NCBI GenBank assembly: GCA_039619475.1
Contig: CM077115.1
Span: forward strand, 147,812,274-147,876,273
Reading direction: 5' to 3'
DNA: 64,000 nt
Source of the DNA: Icerya purchasi
Taxonomy: Eukaryota; Arthropoda; Insecta; Hemiptera; Monophlebidae
Below, piece after piece: positions 60,401-61,519 of the stretch (position 1 is its first letter; each line of letters opens with the position of its first letter). The notes beneath the pieces were generated by a model that was given only the letters and a program-made list of their open reading frames with translations, had not been told where the DNA came from and did not search any database. The position numbers and the translations under genes were made by a program.

Positions 60401-60505
60401 TCCGAGAAATATAGGCGGTATTTGTATGAATATTAAGATCTAAGTGAAATACAGACTGTGAGAATGGCCCGTTATTATCCGAAGCGATTATATTTCTTTT
60501 ATTAT
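7138..60505 (-). CDS. PIKfyve: PIKfyve/Fab1 phosphatidylinositol 3-phosphate 5-kinase, central part of the gene (16 exons)
   Basis: Gene-level entry; exons are listed separately. The family phosphorylates PI3P to PI(3,5)P2 on endosomes and lysosomes, in a complex with Vac14 and Fig4. Sixteen GT-AG exons on the minus strand join with unbroken reading phase at all 15 junctions. In order they encode a variable linker, the TCP-1/Cpn60-like domain (blocks SLEPVMLQ, NPDLVLVQKNVSRIAQ, LERIARCTNADIV, KTLMFFEGC, GCTILLRGG), a PYLETEVGRNCELRK block, the cysteine/histidine-rich region (VLFCSFSTCSNN, FCVNPW, RRFVHGNGC, SFAKYLELRFYG), a helical linker, and the PIVVYENEPGSIIAY block that precedes the kinase. 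About 1,146 codons are present; family members are usually 1,800-2,100 residues. Start codon, FYVE, DEP and kinase domains lie outside the window. Introns range from 202 bp to 16.6 kb and are filled with mobile elements. No exon carries a stop or frameshift, so the gene looks functional. Confidence 0.95.
7490..9960 (+). mobile_element. Decayed non-LTR retrotransposon, C/T-rich family, copy 1
   Basis: The plus strand is strongly pyrimidine-rich. Scattered frames give a linker, a reverse-transcriptase box reading SFIDDIFLYST (FIDD at 8181-8192) and RCGVSFNSQLSFHEHVN. Further on are an RNase H stretch with AEFLAVLCANLNIS near 9147 and VHGHVEIENSE near 9329, and a tail ending near 9960. This order (RT, RNase H, C-terminus) fits I/R1-type non-LTR elements. 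Stops and frameshifts are dense, so there is no coding capacity. Its 5' end is uncertain. Confidence 0.7.
9995..10158 (-). CDS. PIKfyve: PIKfyve exon o (linker before the kinase)
   Basis: A 164-nt exon, phase 1 in and phase 0 out, acceptor ccttatctag and donor gtaataatt. It encodes VEKANISDQAAQPPLMSS and KIKALLPQFLLNSFNSS. The K.K.LLP.F/L pattern corresponds to the segment that in relatives leads into the conserved block before the kinase. It is too short to stand out as an open frame alone and was found by looking for the missing phase between the flanking exons. The C/T-rich non-LTR relic at 7490-9960 begins just beyond it in the next intron. Confidence 0.78.
10159..11246. other. PIKfyve intron, AT-rich, nothing recognised
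   Basis: Dominated by A- and T-runs (for example near 10767-10787). I see no element ends or coding remains. Confidence 0.55.
11247..11451 (-). CDS. PIKfyve: PIKfyve exon n (acidic linker before the kinase)
   Basis: A 205-nt exon, phase 0 in and phase 1 out, acceptor caattacag and donor gttagttcc. It encodes SEVSTDDCFEDTEKFWKRF followed by an acidic, Ser/Asp/Asn-rich stretch ending DENTSELR. No motif is recognised and the function is probably that of a flexible linker. A strong donor-like GGTAAGT starts only six bases into the exon. The chain of phases through exons m, n, o and p supports the call. Confidence 0.8.
13359..13379. repeat. Homopolymer run of 21 C
   Basis: Twenty-one consecutive C in otherwise very AT-rich intron DNA. 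Long C runs are unstable and often miscounted by sequencers. Confidence 0.9.
13740..13815 (-). repeat. Relic of the hammerhead-like (Penelope-type) repeat
   Basis: The minus strand reads CTGATGATGAGGTATTGTT then GAAAACGTTTC, matching the palindromic insertion at 50330-50609 in its CTGATGA and GAAAACGTTTC parts. The middle helix no longer pairs well, so it is probably inactive. Confidence 0.55.
13908..14134 (-). CDS. PIKfyve: PIKfyve exon m (helical linker)
   Basis: A 227-nt exon, phase 1 in and phase 0 out, acceptor ttcatgttag and donor gtaagataa. It encodes KQIYAELCKLEDSIVLLK, RSVAEILYNWNALFHKL and a Lys/Ser-rich tail. The LEDSI..LKR..AE....WN pattern matches the family linker. The open frame runs further upstream to 14366, but that part is intron: the phase and the conserved pattern begin at the acceptor. 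Confidence 0.87.
14135..15459. other. PIKfyve intron, nothing recognised
   Basis: AT-rich. The open frame read into this region from exon m is intronic. No element was identified before the SINE relic at 15460. Confidence 0.5.
15460..15525 (-). repeat. tRNA-like SINE head, decayed
   Basis: On the minus strand TAGTAGTTAAGGTACTCTGC resembles a tRNA D-arm/A-box, followed by TGAACCGGAGGCACGGGTTT, which resembles an anticodon-arm to B-box region with a damaged B-box. tRNA-derived SINE heads of insects have this layout. It cannot fold into a complete tRNA, so it is not called as a tRNA gene. Confidence 0.45.
15623..15748 (-). CDS. PIKfyve: PIKfyve exon l (helical linker)
   Basis: A 126-nt exon, phase 1 in and phase 1 out, acceptor tttaatgcag and donor gtactgcag. 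It encodes about 42 residues of helix-forming sequence (MKFHLTKQQAAFKQNVEAIQ) ending DLDDTSEPS. It matches the helical region between the cysteine/histidine-rich region and the kinase in length and character, but sequence conservation there is low. Support comes mainly from both splice sites and exact phase with its neighbours. Confidence 0.82.
15749..16479. other. PIKfyve intron with a second hammerhead-like relic
   Basis: AT-rich intron DNA. At about 15985-16035 the minus strand reads TGGGCTCTGCCC then GAAAACGTTTC, matching the repeat at 50330-50609, but its first core strand is CTCAATA rather than CTGATGA. Confidence 0.5.
16480..17430 (-). mobile_element. Non-LTR retrotransposon relic, 3' part of ORF2
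   Basis: Minus-strand frames give LYKSVMLP (end of the reverse-transcriptase domain), LALKLITSYRIISYYSSLV, then NYFNVHFISGRGMFKDYLK, RFKISYSDRCIRC and QDNTGHVLQ. The last blocks match the C-terminal cysteine/histidine knuckle of R1-like elements (G.G.F..YL.RF, C..C, H). Stops and frameshifts separate the blocks. The 5' part is missing or too decayed. Confidence 0.65.
17437..18235 (-). repeat. Interspersed repeat family A, copy 2 (reverse orientation)
   Basis: The reverse complement aligns along its whole length with 50122-51350: the AACAAACATTCATTTTTATA end, the ACCATGGTAAT-like motif, TTTCGTTCAAC, and TAGCTGAAGATTATCGATCT. It keeps the middle uninterrupted where the 50-kb copy carries the palindromic insertion, so it serves as the empty-site reference. 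It lies 92 bp from PIKfyve exon k. Confidence 0.75.
18328..18512 (-). CDS. PIKfyve: PIKfyve exon k (post-CHR strand and helical linker)
   Basis: A 185-nt exon, phase 2 in and phase 1 out, acceptor attccgttag and donor gtaagttaa. It encodes NSTISLWEISFPPLVL and a long helix beginning KFDMASVLDQIKQWS. It corresponds to the S.I.L.E...PP segment that follows the HH block in the family and to the start of the coiled linker before the kinase. It lies partly inside an open frame that does not look coding when read in its own frame, so the phase of the upstream exon decides the reading. Confidence 0.88.
18513..19036. other. PIKfyve intron, nothing recognised
   Basis: AT-rich, with T-runs near 18840-18860. 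No features. Confidence 0.5.
19037..19290 (-). pseudogene. Jockey-like non-LTR retrotransposon, C-terminal fragment
   Basis: An 84-codon frame containing WGCAKPTNLRMIQ, DKILRLLTKAPWYATNL, DLSIEYLADAVK and HARRPKSHPNKLA. W(G)CA....L...Q.K.LR...APWY..N, DL.I..., and HPN.LA form the conserved C-terminal block of Jockey-clade ORF2. Only about 250 bp is present, so the copy is severely 5'-truncated. It could be mistaken for a PIKfyve exon because it lies on the same strand and has an ag before it, but the protein is unrelated. Confidence 0.8.
19291..21933. other. PIKfyve intron, nothing recognised
   Basis: Long AT-rich stretch with A/T homopolymers (21557-21593). A short TCATCATCATTATCTCCTCA motif near 19698 resembles the ATG-repeat tail of some non-LTR elements, but no coding part is attached. 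Confidence 0.5.
21934..22115 (-). CDS. PIKfyve: PIKfyve exon j (SFAKYLELRFYG block)
   Basis: A 182-nt exon, phase 0 in and phase 2 out, acceptor attttcag and donor gtacataat. It encodes STPVTAMSNDTWGLSFAK, YLELRFYGTKYVC and ECQHLLHHNFYQYFFYNN, then IVAIFR across the junction. SFAKYLELRF, the C..LHH pattern and YQYF.YN are diagnostic of PIKfyve/Fab1 and close the cysteine/histidine-rich region. Confidence 0.95.
22116..23002. other. PIKfyve intron, nothing recognised
   Basis: AT-rich. The 75-codon frame at 22291-22518 shows no family resemblance. Confidence 0.5.
23003..23300 (-). pseudogene. Non-LTR retrotransposon, C-terminal cysteine knuckle fragment
   Basis: The frame gives DLPRKEWKTLNIIRIGQGRC, GYLMQKWGM, ACQCGNSKQTMQHILDDC and HLTLEDVNEL. 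LPR..W..LNRIRTG.GRC...L.KWG....C.CG...QT..HI...C is a familiar C-terminal block in insect LINE proteins. It ends at a natural stop near 23003. The rest of the element is absent upstream on the minus strand. Confidence 0.75.
23301..23904. other. PIKfyve intron between two non-LTR fragments
   Basis: AT-rich with a T-run at 23759-23771. No features recognised. Confidence 0.45.
23905..26080 (+). mobile_element. Jockey-like non-LTR retrotransposon, 5'-truncated, fairly well kept
   Basis: Begins within the endonuclease domain (SALDIVIAKN, then SSDHNPITFTI), followed by a linker and a nearly complete reverse transcriptase. The coding region continues after a stop and a frameshift to a C-terminal part ending KRIKHILLT. 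No poly-A tail is visible. It lies in the PIKfyve intron between exons i and j, opposite in orientation to the gene. It is the best-preserved non-LTR copy in the window. Confidence 0.88.
23920..26073 (+). pseudogene. Endonuclease/reverse transcriptase ORF2 pseudogene
   Basis: The first frame is open for 460 codons. Blocks in order: SSDHNPITF (end of endonuclease); KNKNSVGHDKISIKMIKNLP; VPIPKPGKDASLAENIHPIS and LLTNISKLFEKII; DNQFGFRPKLSTTIQL; GVLLIDIKKAFDTTR (about 25135-25180). A TAG at 25300-25302 interrupts just before AGIPQGSILGQ. The catalytic YADD is intact at 25404-25415. A frameshift follows near 25470, then LGLTLDKRLTF and a C-terminal frame at 25885-26073. The catalytic Asp residues are all present, so inactivation rests on the stop, the frameshift, later stops and the missing 5' end. 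Confidence 0.88.
26081..26439. other. PIKfyve intron, nothing recognised
   Basis: AT-rich with T-runs; no features. Confidence 0.45.
26440..27210 (+). mobile_element. C/T-rich non-LTR family, possible 3' fragment
   Basis: Pyrimidine-rich plus strand with LLSDSKGAFYN near 26574, similar to the D of RNase H (SDSKS..Q). It ends with CCCCATTGGCAATCCCC followed by an A-rich run, which resembles the 3' ends near 33125 (reverse strand) and 43100. Coding sequence is heavily decayed, so this is less certain than the other copies. Confidence 0.45.
27605..27848 (-). CDS. PIKfyve: PIKfyve exon i (cysteine/histidine-rich region)
   Basis: A 244-nt exon completing the split Trp codon. It encodes VVNMDFYGQNDIPLGSFL, AKYCFRESYVCPSNSCD, HERRFVHGNGCIHVTL and ILSWSYCSICKI. 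The spaced cysteines and histidines are typical of the family. The donor was placed at gtatgt (27599-27604), giving phase 0 and the join CKI to STPVTAMSNDTWGLSF; the alternative of reading on reaches a stop codon shortly after. The acceptor is ctgttatag. A second overlapping open frame on the same strand is a shadow. Confidence 0.93.
27849..30191. other. PIKfyve intron with a TA microsatellite
   Basis: AT-rich intron DNA. It has a long TA run at 28226-28270 and a shorter one near 29585. A less AT-rich patch at about 29640-29880 shows no recognisable coding or repeat motif. Confidence 0.5.
28226..28270. repeat. TA dinucleotide microsatellite
   Basis: About 22 tandem AT units. The minus-strand open frame across it (Tyr-Ile repeats) is an artefact of the repeat. 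Confidence 0.95.
30192..30472 (-). CDS. PIKfyve: PIKfyve exon h (start of cysteine/histidine-rich region)
   Basis: A 281-nt exon, phase 0 in and phase 2 out, acceptor atggtattag and donor gtaattaaa. It encodes VTDVHPFVSEKLKDSS, ELIAMFRASGGRRRI, a 30-residue linker, LDPRNRQHIYVLFCSFS, TCSNNSPGFC and VNP, with the following Trp split across the intron. HPFV...L, FRA.GGR and VLFCSFS..SNN.P.FCVNPW are characteristic of the conserved cysteine/histidine region of PIKfyve and Fab1, where paired cysteines probably bind metal. Confidence 0.95.
30850..32067 (+). mobile_element. mariner-family DNA transposon, second lineage
   Basis: A 1,218-bp element with matching ends: AGTTGCTATTTATATTTCTG at 30850 and the same sequence read inward from the right end after CGCG. 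TA lies on both sides (30848-30849 and 32068-32069). The left end appears to have lost about four bases relative to the right. It is inserted in the PIKfyve intron between exons g and h, opposite to the gene. Confidence 0.9.
31011..32001 (+). pseudogene. mariner transposase pseudogene, catalytic Asp residues kept
   Basis: Reads FRTIIFHNFRRGLSRQECID, ELNSLYAQKAPSYSTIKNWY, HVTNREIEASLG, GDESWIYAHEPEIK, MVAYFFDITSHIATMP, LHHDNASSQTKEYL and PPYSPDLLSNDFFLF, ending at GEYFGKQ and TAA. All three catalytic Asp positions survive. The spacing between the second and third is 30 residues, four fewer than the family's 34, because sequence is missing after DNASS. The start Met is lost. There are stops inside the HTH-catalytic linker and after EPEIK, plus several frameshifts, so it is dead. 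Confidence 0.88.
32068..32632. other. PIKfyve intron, nothing recognised
   Basis: AT-rich; no features. Confidence 0.45.
32633..32791 (-). CDS. PIKfyve: PIKfyve exon g (PYLETE block)
   Basis: A 159-nt exon in phase 0 at both ends, acceptor taacttgtag and donor gtaagttct. It encodes FDVPYLETEVGRNCELRK and LFPSELYYSIQL, a conserved family block after the chaperonin-like domain, and then a short Ser/Lys/Asn-rich linker. Because it is symmetric and in phase 0, skipping it would keep the frame. The intron towards the previous exon (32792-35900) holds a non-LTR element in the same orientation as the gene; the following intron holds a mariner. Confidence 0.93.
33108..34970 (-). mobile_element. C/T-rich non-LTR family, copy with RNase H and cysteine knuckle
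   Basis: The minus strand holds an RNase H domain (34763-34320): LLISDCKSVLQCISS, then FLWIPGHAGIAGNEKADYLA with the conserved His, Asn-Glu and Asp. Next comes a C-terminal knuckle (34169-33918): ALCRLRSGHSWLPVSLYRF, SSPVCPLC, FFECSSLSSER. The 3' end is near 33108-33140 with GGCAATCCCAGGGAAAAAAC and an A-rich tail. RT sequence is absent, so the copy is 5'-truncated near 34970. It has the same orientation as PIKfyve. Confidence 0.82.
34971..35093. other. Short AT-rich spacer
   Basis: Separates two non-LTR fragments in the PIKfyve intron. Nothing recognised. Confidence 0.4.
35094..35345 (+). pseudogene. Possible reverse-transcriptase fragment of a non-LTR element
   Basis: An 83-codon frame with AMKTRLSQGIFCGHYSA and SFSFYADYIAYSF. 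The second resembles a YADDIA.. box with the second Asp changed to Tyr, and the first the .L.QG...GP region before it. No other domains are attached. The match is short, so confidence is modest. Confidence 0.4.
35346..35900. other. PIKfyve intron, nothing recognised
   Basis: Pyrimidine-rich to 35530, then AT-rich. No features. Confidence 0.45.
35901..36454 (-). CDS. PIKfyve: PIKfyve exon f (end of chaperonin-like domain plus acidic linker)
   Basis: The longest exon found, 554 nt, phase 1 in and phase 0 out, acceptor cttattacag and donor gtaagtata. Its first third closes the Cpn60-like domain: ESKTLMFFEGCAFPQLGC, TILLRGGSITELSKLKSVV, and LERSFLLDEFAKP. The rest is a low-complexity linker with an acidic run (SDDDDDP), a His/Gln-rich patch (EQQDHHQQRDDD) and Lys/Glu-rich stretches, probably disordered. 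It ends in FREALRDTVLCISPLIM, which continues as FDVPYLETE in the next exon. The linker is the least conserved part of the family and differs in length between animals. Confidence 0.95.
36455..37820. other. PIKfyve intron with homopolymer runs
   Basis: A T-run of about 24 at 36580-36603, a short TATA run at 37049-37062 and A-runs near 37785. No gene or element recognised. Confidence 0.5.
37821..38088 (-). CDS. PIKfyve: PIKfyve exon e (chaperonin-like domain core)
   Basis: A 268-nt exon, phase 0 in and phase 1 out, with acceptor tgataatag and donor gtacgtgac. It encodes EHEYLRHAVARIASLNPD, LVLVQKNVSRIAQESL, GITLVLNVKYTVLERIARC, TNADIVTSLD and KPQLGACRSF, closely following the family consensus. 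These are the apical and intermediate segments of the Cpn60-like domain. The acceptor has a weak pyrimidine tract but the join EPVMLQ to EHEYL is exactly the family sequence. The reverse strand of this exon also has an 87-codon open frame, which is a shadow. Confidence 0.96.
38089..40439. other. Start of the 16.6-kb PIKfyve intron, nothing recognised
   Basis: AT-rich, with T-runs at 38566-38584 and 40081-40096 and a C/T-rich patch at 39188-39280. No coding remains. Confidence 0.5.
40440..41035 (-). pseudogene. Non-LTR retrotransposon endonuclease domain relic
   Basis: Minus-strand frames read ILNASSLRAHFNELLLL, YELDYDVLALIET (41020-40910), then after broken sequence SQYIESLLDLNAAKD, VALITGDININLLLDG and LNHIVNLNLVGVE (40730-40441). 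SLR.HFNEL...DVLALTET and L.GDFNI.LL are conserved motifs of the APE-type endonuclease of CR1/L2-like elements. The catalytic D and N of GDxN are present. No reverse transcriptase follows. The copy seems to be an isolated 5' portion. Confidence 0.72.
41036..41984. other. PIKfyve intron, nothing recognised
   Basis: AT-rich; no features. Confidence 0.45.
41985..43140 (+). mobile_element. C/T-rich non-LTR family, copy with RNase H
   Basis: Pyrimidine-rich plus strand. The RNase H domain is readable in one long frame (42165-42545): YSDDSSGPNGVGS, IAILRAVLFVSSSLV, VVIISDFKSVLQVI, VDLLWISGDLGIEGNELVD. The catalytic Glu is replaced by Gly (YAGSIAI) and the His of the G-H-x-G-I motif by Asp. A C-terminal stretch with ICRLRFNHSLLPASF lies near 42755. 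It ends in CCCATTGGGGAGGATTT and about eleven A, a likely poly-A tail. The closest relative in the window is at 33108-34970. Confidence 0.8.
43190..43605 (+). pseudogene. Non-LTR retrotransposon endonuclease part (left half of a split element)
   Basis: The plus strand reads VIAGDIKCKHLYYERQQL, LQFIKENNIYVINDK and PGQQRSNIDLAI. The pattern AGD.N.KH..WG......L..F......L.......T......S.IDL is the second half of the APE endonuclease in Jockey/I-type elements. It ends abruptly near 43605. A matching reverse-transcriptase part in the same orientation resumes at 46890. Confidence 0.6.
43606..44479. other. PIKfyve intron with an unexplained 95-codon frame
   Basis: AT-rich except 44040-44340. There the minus strand has a 95-codon frame rich in Ser, His and Arg (for example TASRQHQHSSSRSRV) without family resemblance. 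It may be part of a mobile element's leader. Confidence 0.35.
44480..44960 (+). pseudogene. Non-LTR retrotransposon ORF1 end and endonuclease start, relic
   Basis: A frame with an Asn/Thr-rich stretch (HNNTNTSRNENNQTETC) ends in a stop. The next frame reads IQETHLKQN-like sequence near 44748 followed by LKNYKVLESNPVLASRAHGE (44773-44832) and VTVEIRMPVPRVSL (44907-44948). CIQETHLK...F.L..Y.V.R......RAHGG.AI is the start of the APE endonuclease of Jockey-type elements. Frameshifts separate the pieces, and satellite-like repeats follow at once. Confidence 0.55.
45060..46515. repeat. Tandem array of about five 270-295 bp units
   Basis: The landmark CGTTAAGRAAATGAAATACG recurs at 45111, 45391, 45660, 45956 and 46233 (spacing 280, 269, 296, 277). 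Each unit also carries a TAGCGATCTTTC-like motif, AAATTTCGAGCTTTCGGCGCC, a GGAAAYYYAGATGTTYCAAACTAGAGAAATATA block and GCGCATATTTTTA. The units have diverged from each other in substitutions and small indels, the first unit most. There is no coding capacity. It looks like a short satellite or an expanded internal repeat of a mobile element. Confidence 0.88.
46837..46871. repeat. Perfect 12-bp hairpin
   Basis: TAGGATTCCGTA (46837-46848), an 11-base AT-only-plus-GC loop, and TACGGAATCCTA (46860-46871). It lies between the end of the tandem array and the resumed non-LTR element, so it may mark one end of the inserted segment. Confidence 0.75.
46890..48540 (+). pseudogene. Non-LTR retrotransposon reverse transcriptase and RNase H start (right half of a split element)
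   Basis: Broken plus-strand frames give WRKIDWQIFKEKGIQINND (linker after the endonuclease), GVP-stop-GSILSFLLYAMSIGELD (near 47740), EIKYLGIILDEKLS (about 48030-48070) and EKIYTDGSVDINNY (48507-48550), the first catalytic segment of RNase H. The YADD box is not readable. Domain order and strand fit the endonuclease piece at 43190-43605. A fold-back element begins right after the RNase H start. Confidence 0.68.
48541..49065. mobile_element. Fold-back (long inverted repeat) element
   Basis: Two arms of about 200 bp, 48541-48740 and about 48868-49065, are inverted copies: GGAGCGCATGCAAT on the left with TATGCGCTCC on the right, CTTGTAAGATTTATAAAA with its complement, and TTGTGATTGTAAAATTTAA with its complement. 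The spacer is about 127 bp. There is no coding capacity. It interrupts the RNase H reading of the non-LTR relic, so it inserted later. It is a MITE-like or Foldback-type element, of unknown superfamily. Confidence 0.82.
49080..49440. other. GC-richer block of unknown nature
   Basis: A 360-bp island much richer in G and C than its surroundings, with CGTCGACTATGGCGATAGCC and a purine-rich GAGAGAGCAAGAGAAAGAGA run. A 67-codon plus-strand frame has an Arg/Glu repeat caused by the purine run. No family recognised; it may be the end or promoter of a mobile element. Confidence 0.4.
49441..50071. other. PIKfyve intron, nothing recognised
   Basis: AT-rich; no features before the TA microsatellite at 50072. 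Confidence 0.45.
50072..50105. repeat. TA microsatellite
   Basis: About 17 TA units. It directly precedes interspersed repeat family A copy 3. Confidence 0.9.
50122..51350 (+). repeat. Interspersed repeat family A, copy 3 (interrupted)
   Basis: Starts ACTAGCTGTTAACCACAGCA and ends near AACAAACATTCATTTTTATA, with TA microsatellites at both edges. It aligns with copies at 4502-5600 and 17437-18235 (reversed). Its middle is interrupted by the palindromic insertion at 50330-50609. Without that insertion it is about 950 bp. Confidence 0.78.
50330..50609. mobile_element. Palindromic Penelope-like insertion with hammerhead-like motifs
   Basis: The core is a perfect inverted repeat: 50329-50451 and 50455-50577, 123-nt arms with a 3-nt loop. 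A short tail ends at 50609. CTTCCTATAATTT occurs on both sides (50317-50329 and 50610-50622), a 13-bp target-site duplication; copy 2 of the host repeat lacks the insertion. Each arm in one direction reads TTAG, CTGATGA, TGGGTTATGCCC, GAAA, ACGTTT, CTAA. This matches a type I hammerhead ribozyme: helix I TTAG/CTAA, core CTGATGA, helix II GGG/CCC, GAAA, very short helix III. Penelope-like elements are known to carry such ribozymes. No coding sequence is present. Confidence 0.75.
51364..51400. repeat. TA microsatellite
   Basis: About 18 TA units at the right edge of repeat family A copy 3. Confidence 0.9.
51401..52639. other. PIKfyve intron, nothing recognised
   Basis: AT-rich with an AAATA-type simple run (51575-51620) and A/T homopolymers. 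The 84-codon frame at 51772-52026 (minus) has no family resemblance. Confidence 0.45.
52640..54340 (-). mobile_element. Non-LTR retrotransposon, reverse transcriptase to C-terminus, YADD deleted
   Basis: Minus-strand order: EELLQKFDNFNIHKKVKE, IHHRKAPGLDNICAKMI, FVPIPKKGN, LISLQTTY-like sequence, FGFRKSLGTREALV, VCFLDLQKAFDTVKHDRL, GVRQGCV, LNAQKTNVMAFGKN, MRSLFSNKNLSLKLRYRM, CYVYSILLYGVEACTLK, LEAFEMWVFRRMLKISW and LVQLIIQGKLEGRRRKRR, ending NLRYRRWH. This is an endonuclease/reverse-transcriptase family common in insects. The stretch that should hold YADD is missing between VNGRIINN and the Asp/Tyr before LRLNAQK (near 53340). Several stops and shifts are also present. Confidence 0.85.
54659..54857 (-). 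CDS. PIKfyve: PIKfyve exon d (chaperonin-like domain, IKKVPEGDRE block)
   Basis: A 199-nt exon with acceptor acatttcag and donor gtaataatt, leaving in phase 0. It encodes YIQIKKVPEGDRE, GGVVCTKNIAHREM, NPRILLLQCAIVYQRVEG and SLEPVMLQ, which are signature blocks of the PIKfyve/Fab1 chaperonin-like domain and distinguish it from true CCT subunits. The VVCTKN and NPRILLL strands match the GroEL apical fold in family alignments. The next intron, 38089-54658, is the largest in the window at 16.6 kb and holds most of the nested mobile elements. Confidence 0.96.
54958..55116 (-). CDS. PIKfyve: PIKfyve exon c (start of the TCP-1/Cpn60-like domain)
   Basis: A 159-nt exon, acceptor tttttacag and donor gtaagtg, entering in phase 2 and leaving in phase 2. 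It encodes the first helices of the chaperonin-like domain: HIQSAVRQLLSYEGLSLSW, then ADIIIPLTECAVKEIQLDY and TDIFDIRQ. In this family the block reads as a helix, EGLS.SW, and a D(I/V)R segment. The intron to the next exon is only 100 nt (54858-54957), one of the few short introns here. The Cpn60-like domain is thought to mediate contacts within the Vac14-Fig4 complex and to regulate the kinase. Confidence 0.93.
55117..56737. other. PIKfyve intron, nothing recognised
   Basis: Between exon c and the mariner. AT-rich, with a T-run near 55938; no element or coding remains recognised. Confidence 0.5.
56738..57980 (+). mobile_element. mariner-family DNA transposon, third lineage (mauritiana-like)
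   Basis: A 1,243-bp element flanked by TA (56736-56737 and 57981-57982). The ends are inverted repeats: AGGTGTACAAAAAAAGTTTC on the left and AGGTATACAAATAAGTTTCC read inward on the right, both running into GCCGTTT. The interior is a transposase pseudogene. Inserted between PIKfyve exons b and c, opposite to the gene. Confidence 0.92.
56909..57878 (+). pseudogene. mariner transposase pseudogene lacking the first catalytic Asp
   Basis: Reads MSCFEPNNKRHLREILIYF, KKSATEVHRLLV, then after a small deletion (about 57012) CREWIQKFKNGEFDVED, KERSGRLKLYEDTELEALLE and TQEELAITLEVTQQAISHRL. Next are WIPYELKPRDIEHRPCTCEI, KSKGFLHNPKKKKSWGP, LCIWWDQLGVV, LHDNARPHVA, SSDYHLFRSM and MLPEKWEK-stop. In the family HRIVTGDEKW lies between GFLH and NPK; that block of about 13 residues is missing in frame, removing the first catalytic Asp. 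The second (HDN) and third (SDYH) Asp remain. Other frameshifts follow after 57475. Inactive. Confidence 0.9.
57981..58512. other. PIKfyve intron between two mariner-derived elements
   Basis: AT-rich; nothing recognised. Confidence 0.45.
58513..59050. mobile_element. Fold-back element built from a mariner 5' end
   Basis: Flanked by TA (58511-58512 and 59051-59052) and ending CGAGGGTCACTCCAAAAGTA / its inverted partner GAGTGTCCCTCG. Arms of about 190 bp (58513-58700 and 58860-59050) are inverted copies of each other: both carry ACCGTTCTCTG..., CATATTCTCATA and GTTTGCGGTGAGTACTCC-type sequence. The short centre completes the N-terminal part of a mariner-like transposase. So the element is a fold-back made by inverted duplication of the 5' end of a mariner. 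It has no transposase of its own and could have moved only with help from a full-length relative. Confidence 0.82.
58690..58889 (-). pseudogene. N-terminal fragment of a mariner transposase inside the fold-back
   Basis: On the minus strand the frame opens MFAVSTPSSNSDVRAVIWFL, then IIENTSGAEVY, a stop, CLCAAYGEG, NVMSKRAV, a stop and QWVAMFKAGRVETG. DVRAVIRFL..K..SA.EIH..LC..YGE..MS...V..W...FK.GR is the first helix-turn-helix of a mariner transposase. Only this domain is present. The first dozen codons also occur inverted in the other arm. Confidence 0.65.
59051..59951. other. PIKfyve intron, nothing recognised
   Basis: AT-rich. The plus-strand 125-codon frame at 59022-59399 starts in the fold-back arm and is Phe/Ile/Lys-rich without a family resemblance. 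Confidence 0.45.
59952..60126 (-). CDS. PIKfyve: PIKfyve exon b (linker leading into the chaperonin-like domain)
   Basis: A 175-nt exon between a polypyrimidine-preceded cag acceptor and a gtaagt donor. It enters in phase 1 and leaves in phase 2. It encodes about 58 residues ending NDTRLVYQLLS, which continue directly into DLFSQHIQSAVRQLL of the next exon. Residues around FLQQQSVKLSQIFPVNW form the start of an ordered segment. No catalytic motif is expected here. The following intron (55117-59951) carries a mariner and a fold-back element. Confidence 0.75.
60377..60505 (-). CDS. PIKfyve: PIKfyve exon a (linker before the chaperonin-like domain)
   Basis: This 129-nt exon has an acceptor (tttatacag) and a donor (gtatta) on the minus strand. 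It starts and ends in phase 1, so it joins the next exon in frame through a GAT codon. It encodes about 43 polar residues rich in Asn, Ser and Thr (for example NGPFSQSVFHLDL). No conserved family block can be recognised, as expected for the variable stretch between the DEP and Cpn60-like domains. The call rests on splice sites, phase and the neighbouring exon, so an alternative exon structure upstream is possible. The exon before it must end in phase 1 and was not found up to position 64000. Confidence 0.62.
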
Positions 60506-61519
60506 CTGTATAAATAAAGCAGAAAGAGACATAAACTGTTGCTGAAGTATATGAGAAAACAATATTAGTATTTCAACGGTAATGTTTTGCCAGGATACTG
60601 ATTGGCTGTGAATTTCAAAAAATTTGAATAATTAAAATTTAACCAAAATATAAAACTATCAGCGATATTATATCATTTTTTAAAAACTTGAAATTCTGAA
60701 CACATAATATCGGCATAAATGTATAAACAATATTTTTTTCTAATATTTCTGATGCAACGTACTAAAACTGAAATTTTCTCACTCTCCTACTACATAATGA
60801 AAATGTTACACCATATTTCAGAGTAACAATTTCCTTTGCGCTCCATTATTTCAAACAATTAATTAATTGCGTAGAATTAAAATAATTTTTGTATCGTTTA
60901 AATTAAATGTAAAATGCCCCATGCTAATTTTACTAAATAAATGGTAAAATCTGGTACCAAAAAAAAATTAATAAAAAAACACTAAATTTGAACACGTTAA
61001 AAGGAAATATTTAAATGTATAAAAAAAGGGGTAGATAATCAATCAAACAATACAAATACTGAATTTTCAATGCGAATTATTAAATTCTCAAAGTAAATAG
61101 TATACTTTAAATTTTTTTTAATATTTATTGTAACTGCTGATTTTTCAATATTATTGTTTATTTTATATAAATATCTAATAATTTACGCCAAAGGTAATAT
61201 AACAGATAACGTGAAACGTTTTTGCATCGATTAAATATATAACATTTTATGTTAGGCAAGTGGAAAAACAACAATTAAAAATCGCTATACAATTCGTAAA
61301 TTTAAAAATTCATAATCAATTAAAACTAACTTTTTCATAGGAATTACAAGAGACTATCATTTGGAGGTCCAGCAGGTGTCTTCATGGCGAGGCCCAAAAT
61401 ATCGAGTTATAACTTTCCGATCCCGTTATGGATATTAGCTTTTTATAATTTTTACAGAAATTCCAGTTTCAACTGGCCACGTCATTTTTTGAAAGATAAA
61501 ATAAATATCTTATAATTCT
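60506..61519. other. PIKfyve intron, nothing recognised
   Basis: AT-rich; the next upstream exon (ending in phase 1) was looked for here and not found. Confidence 0.45.
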
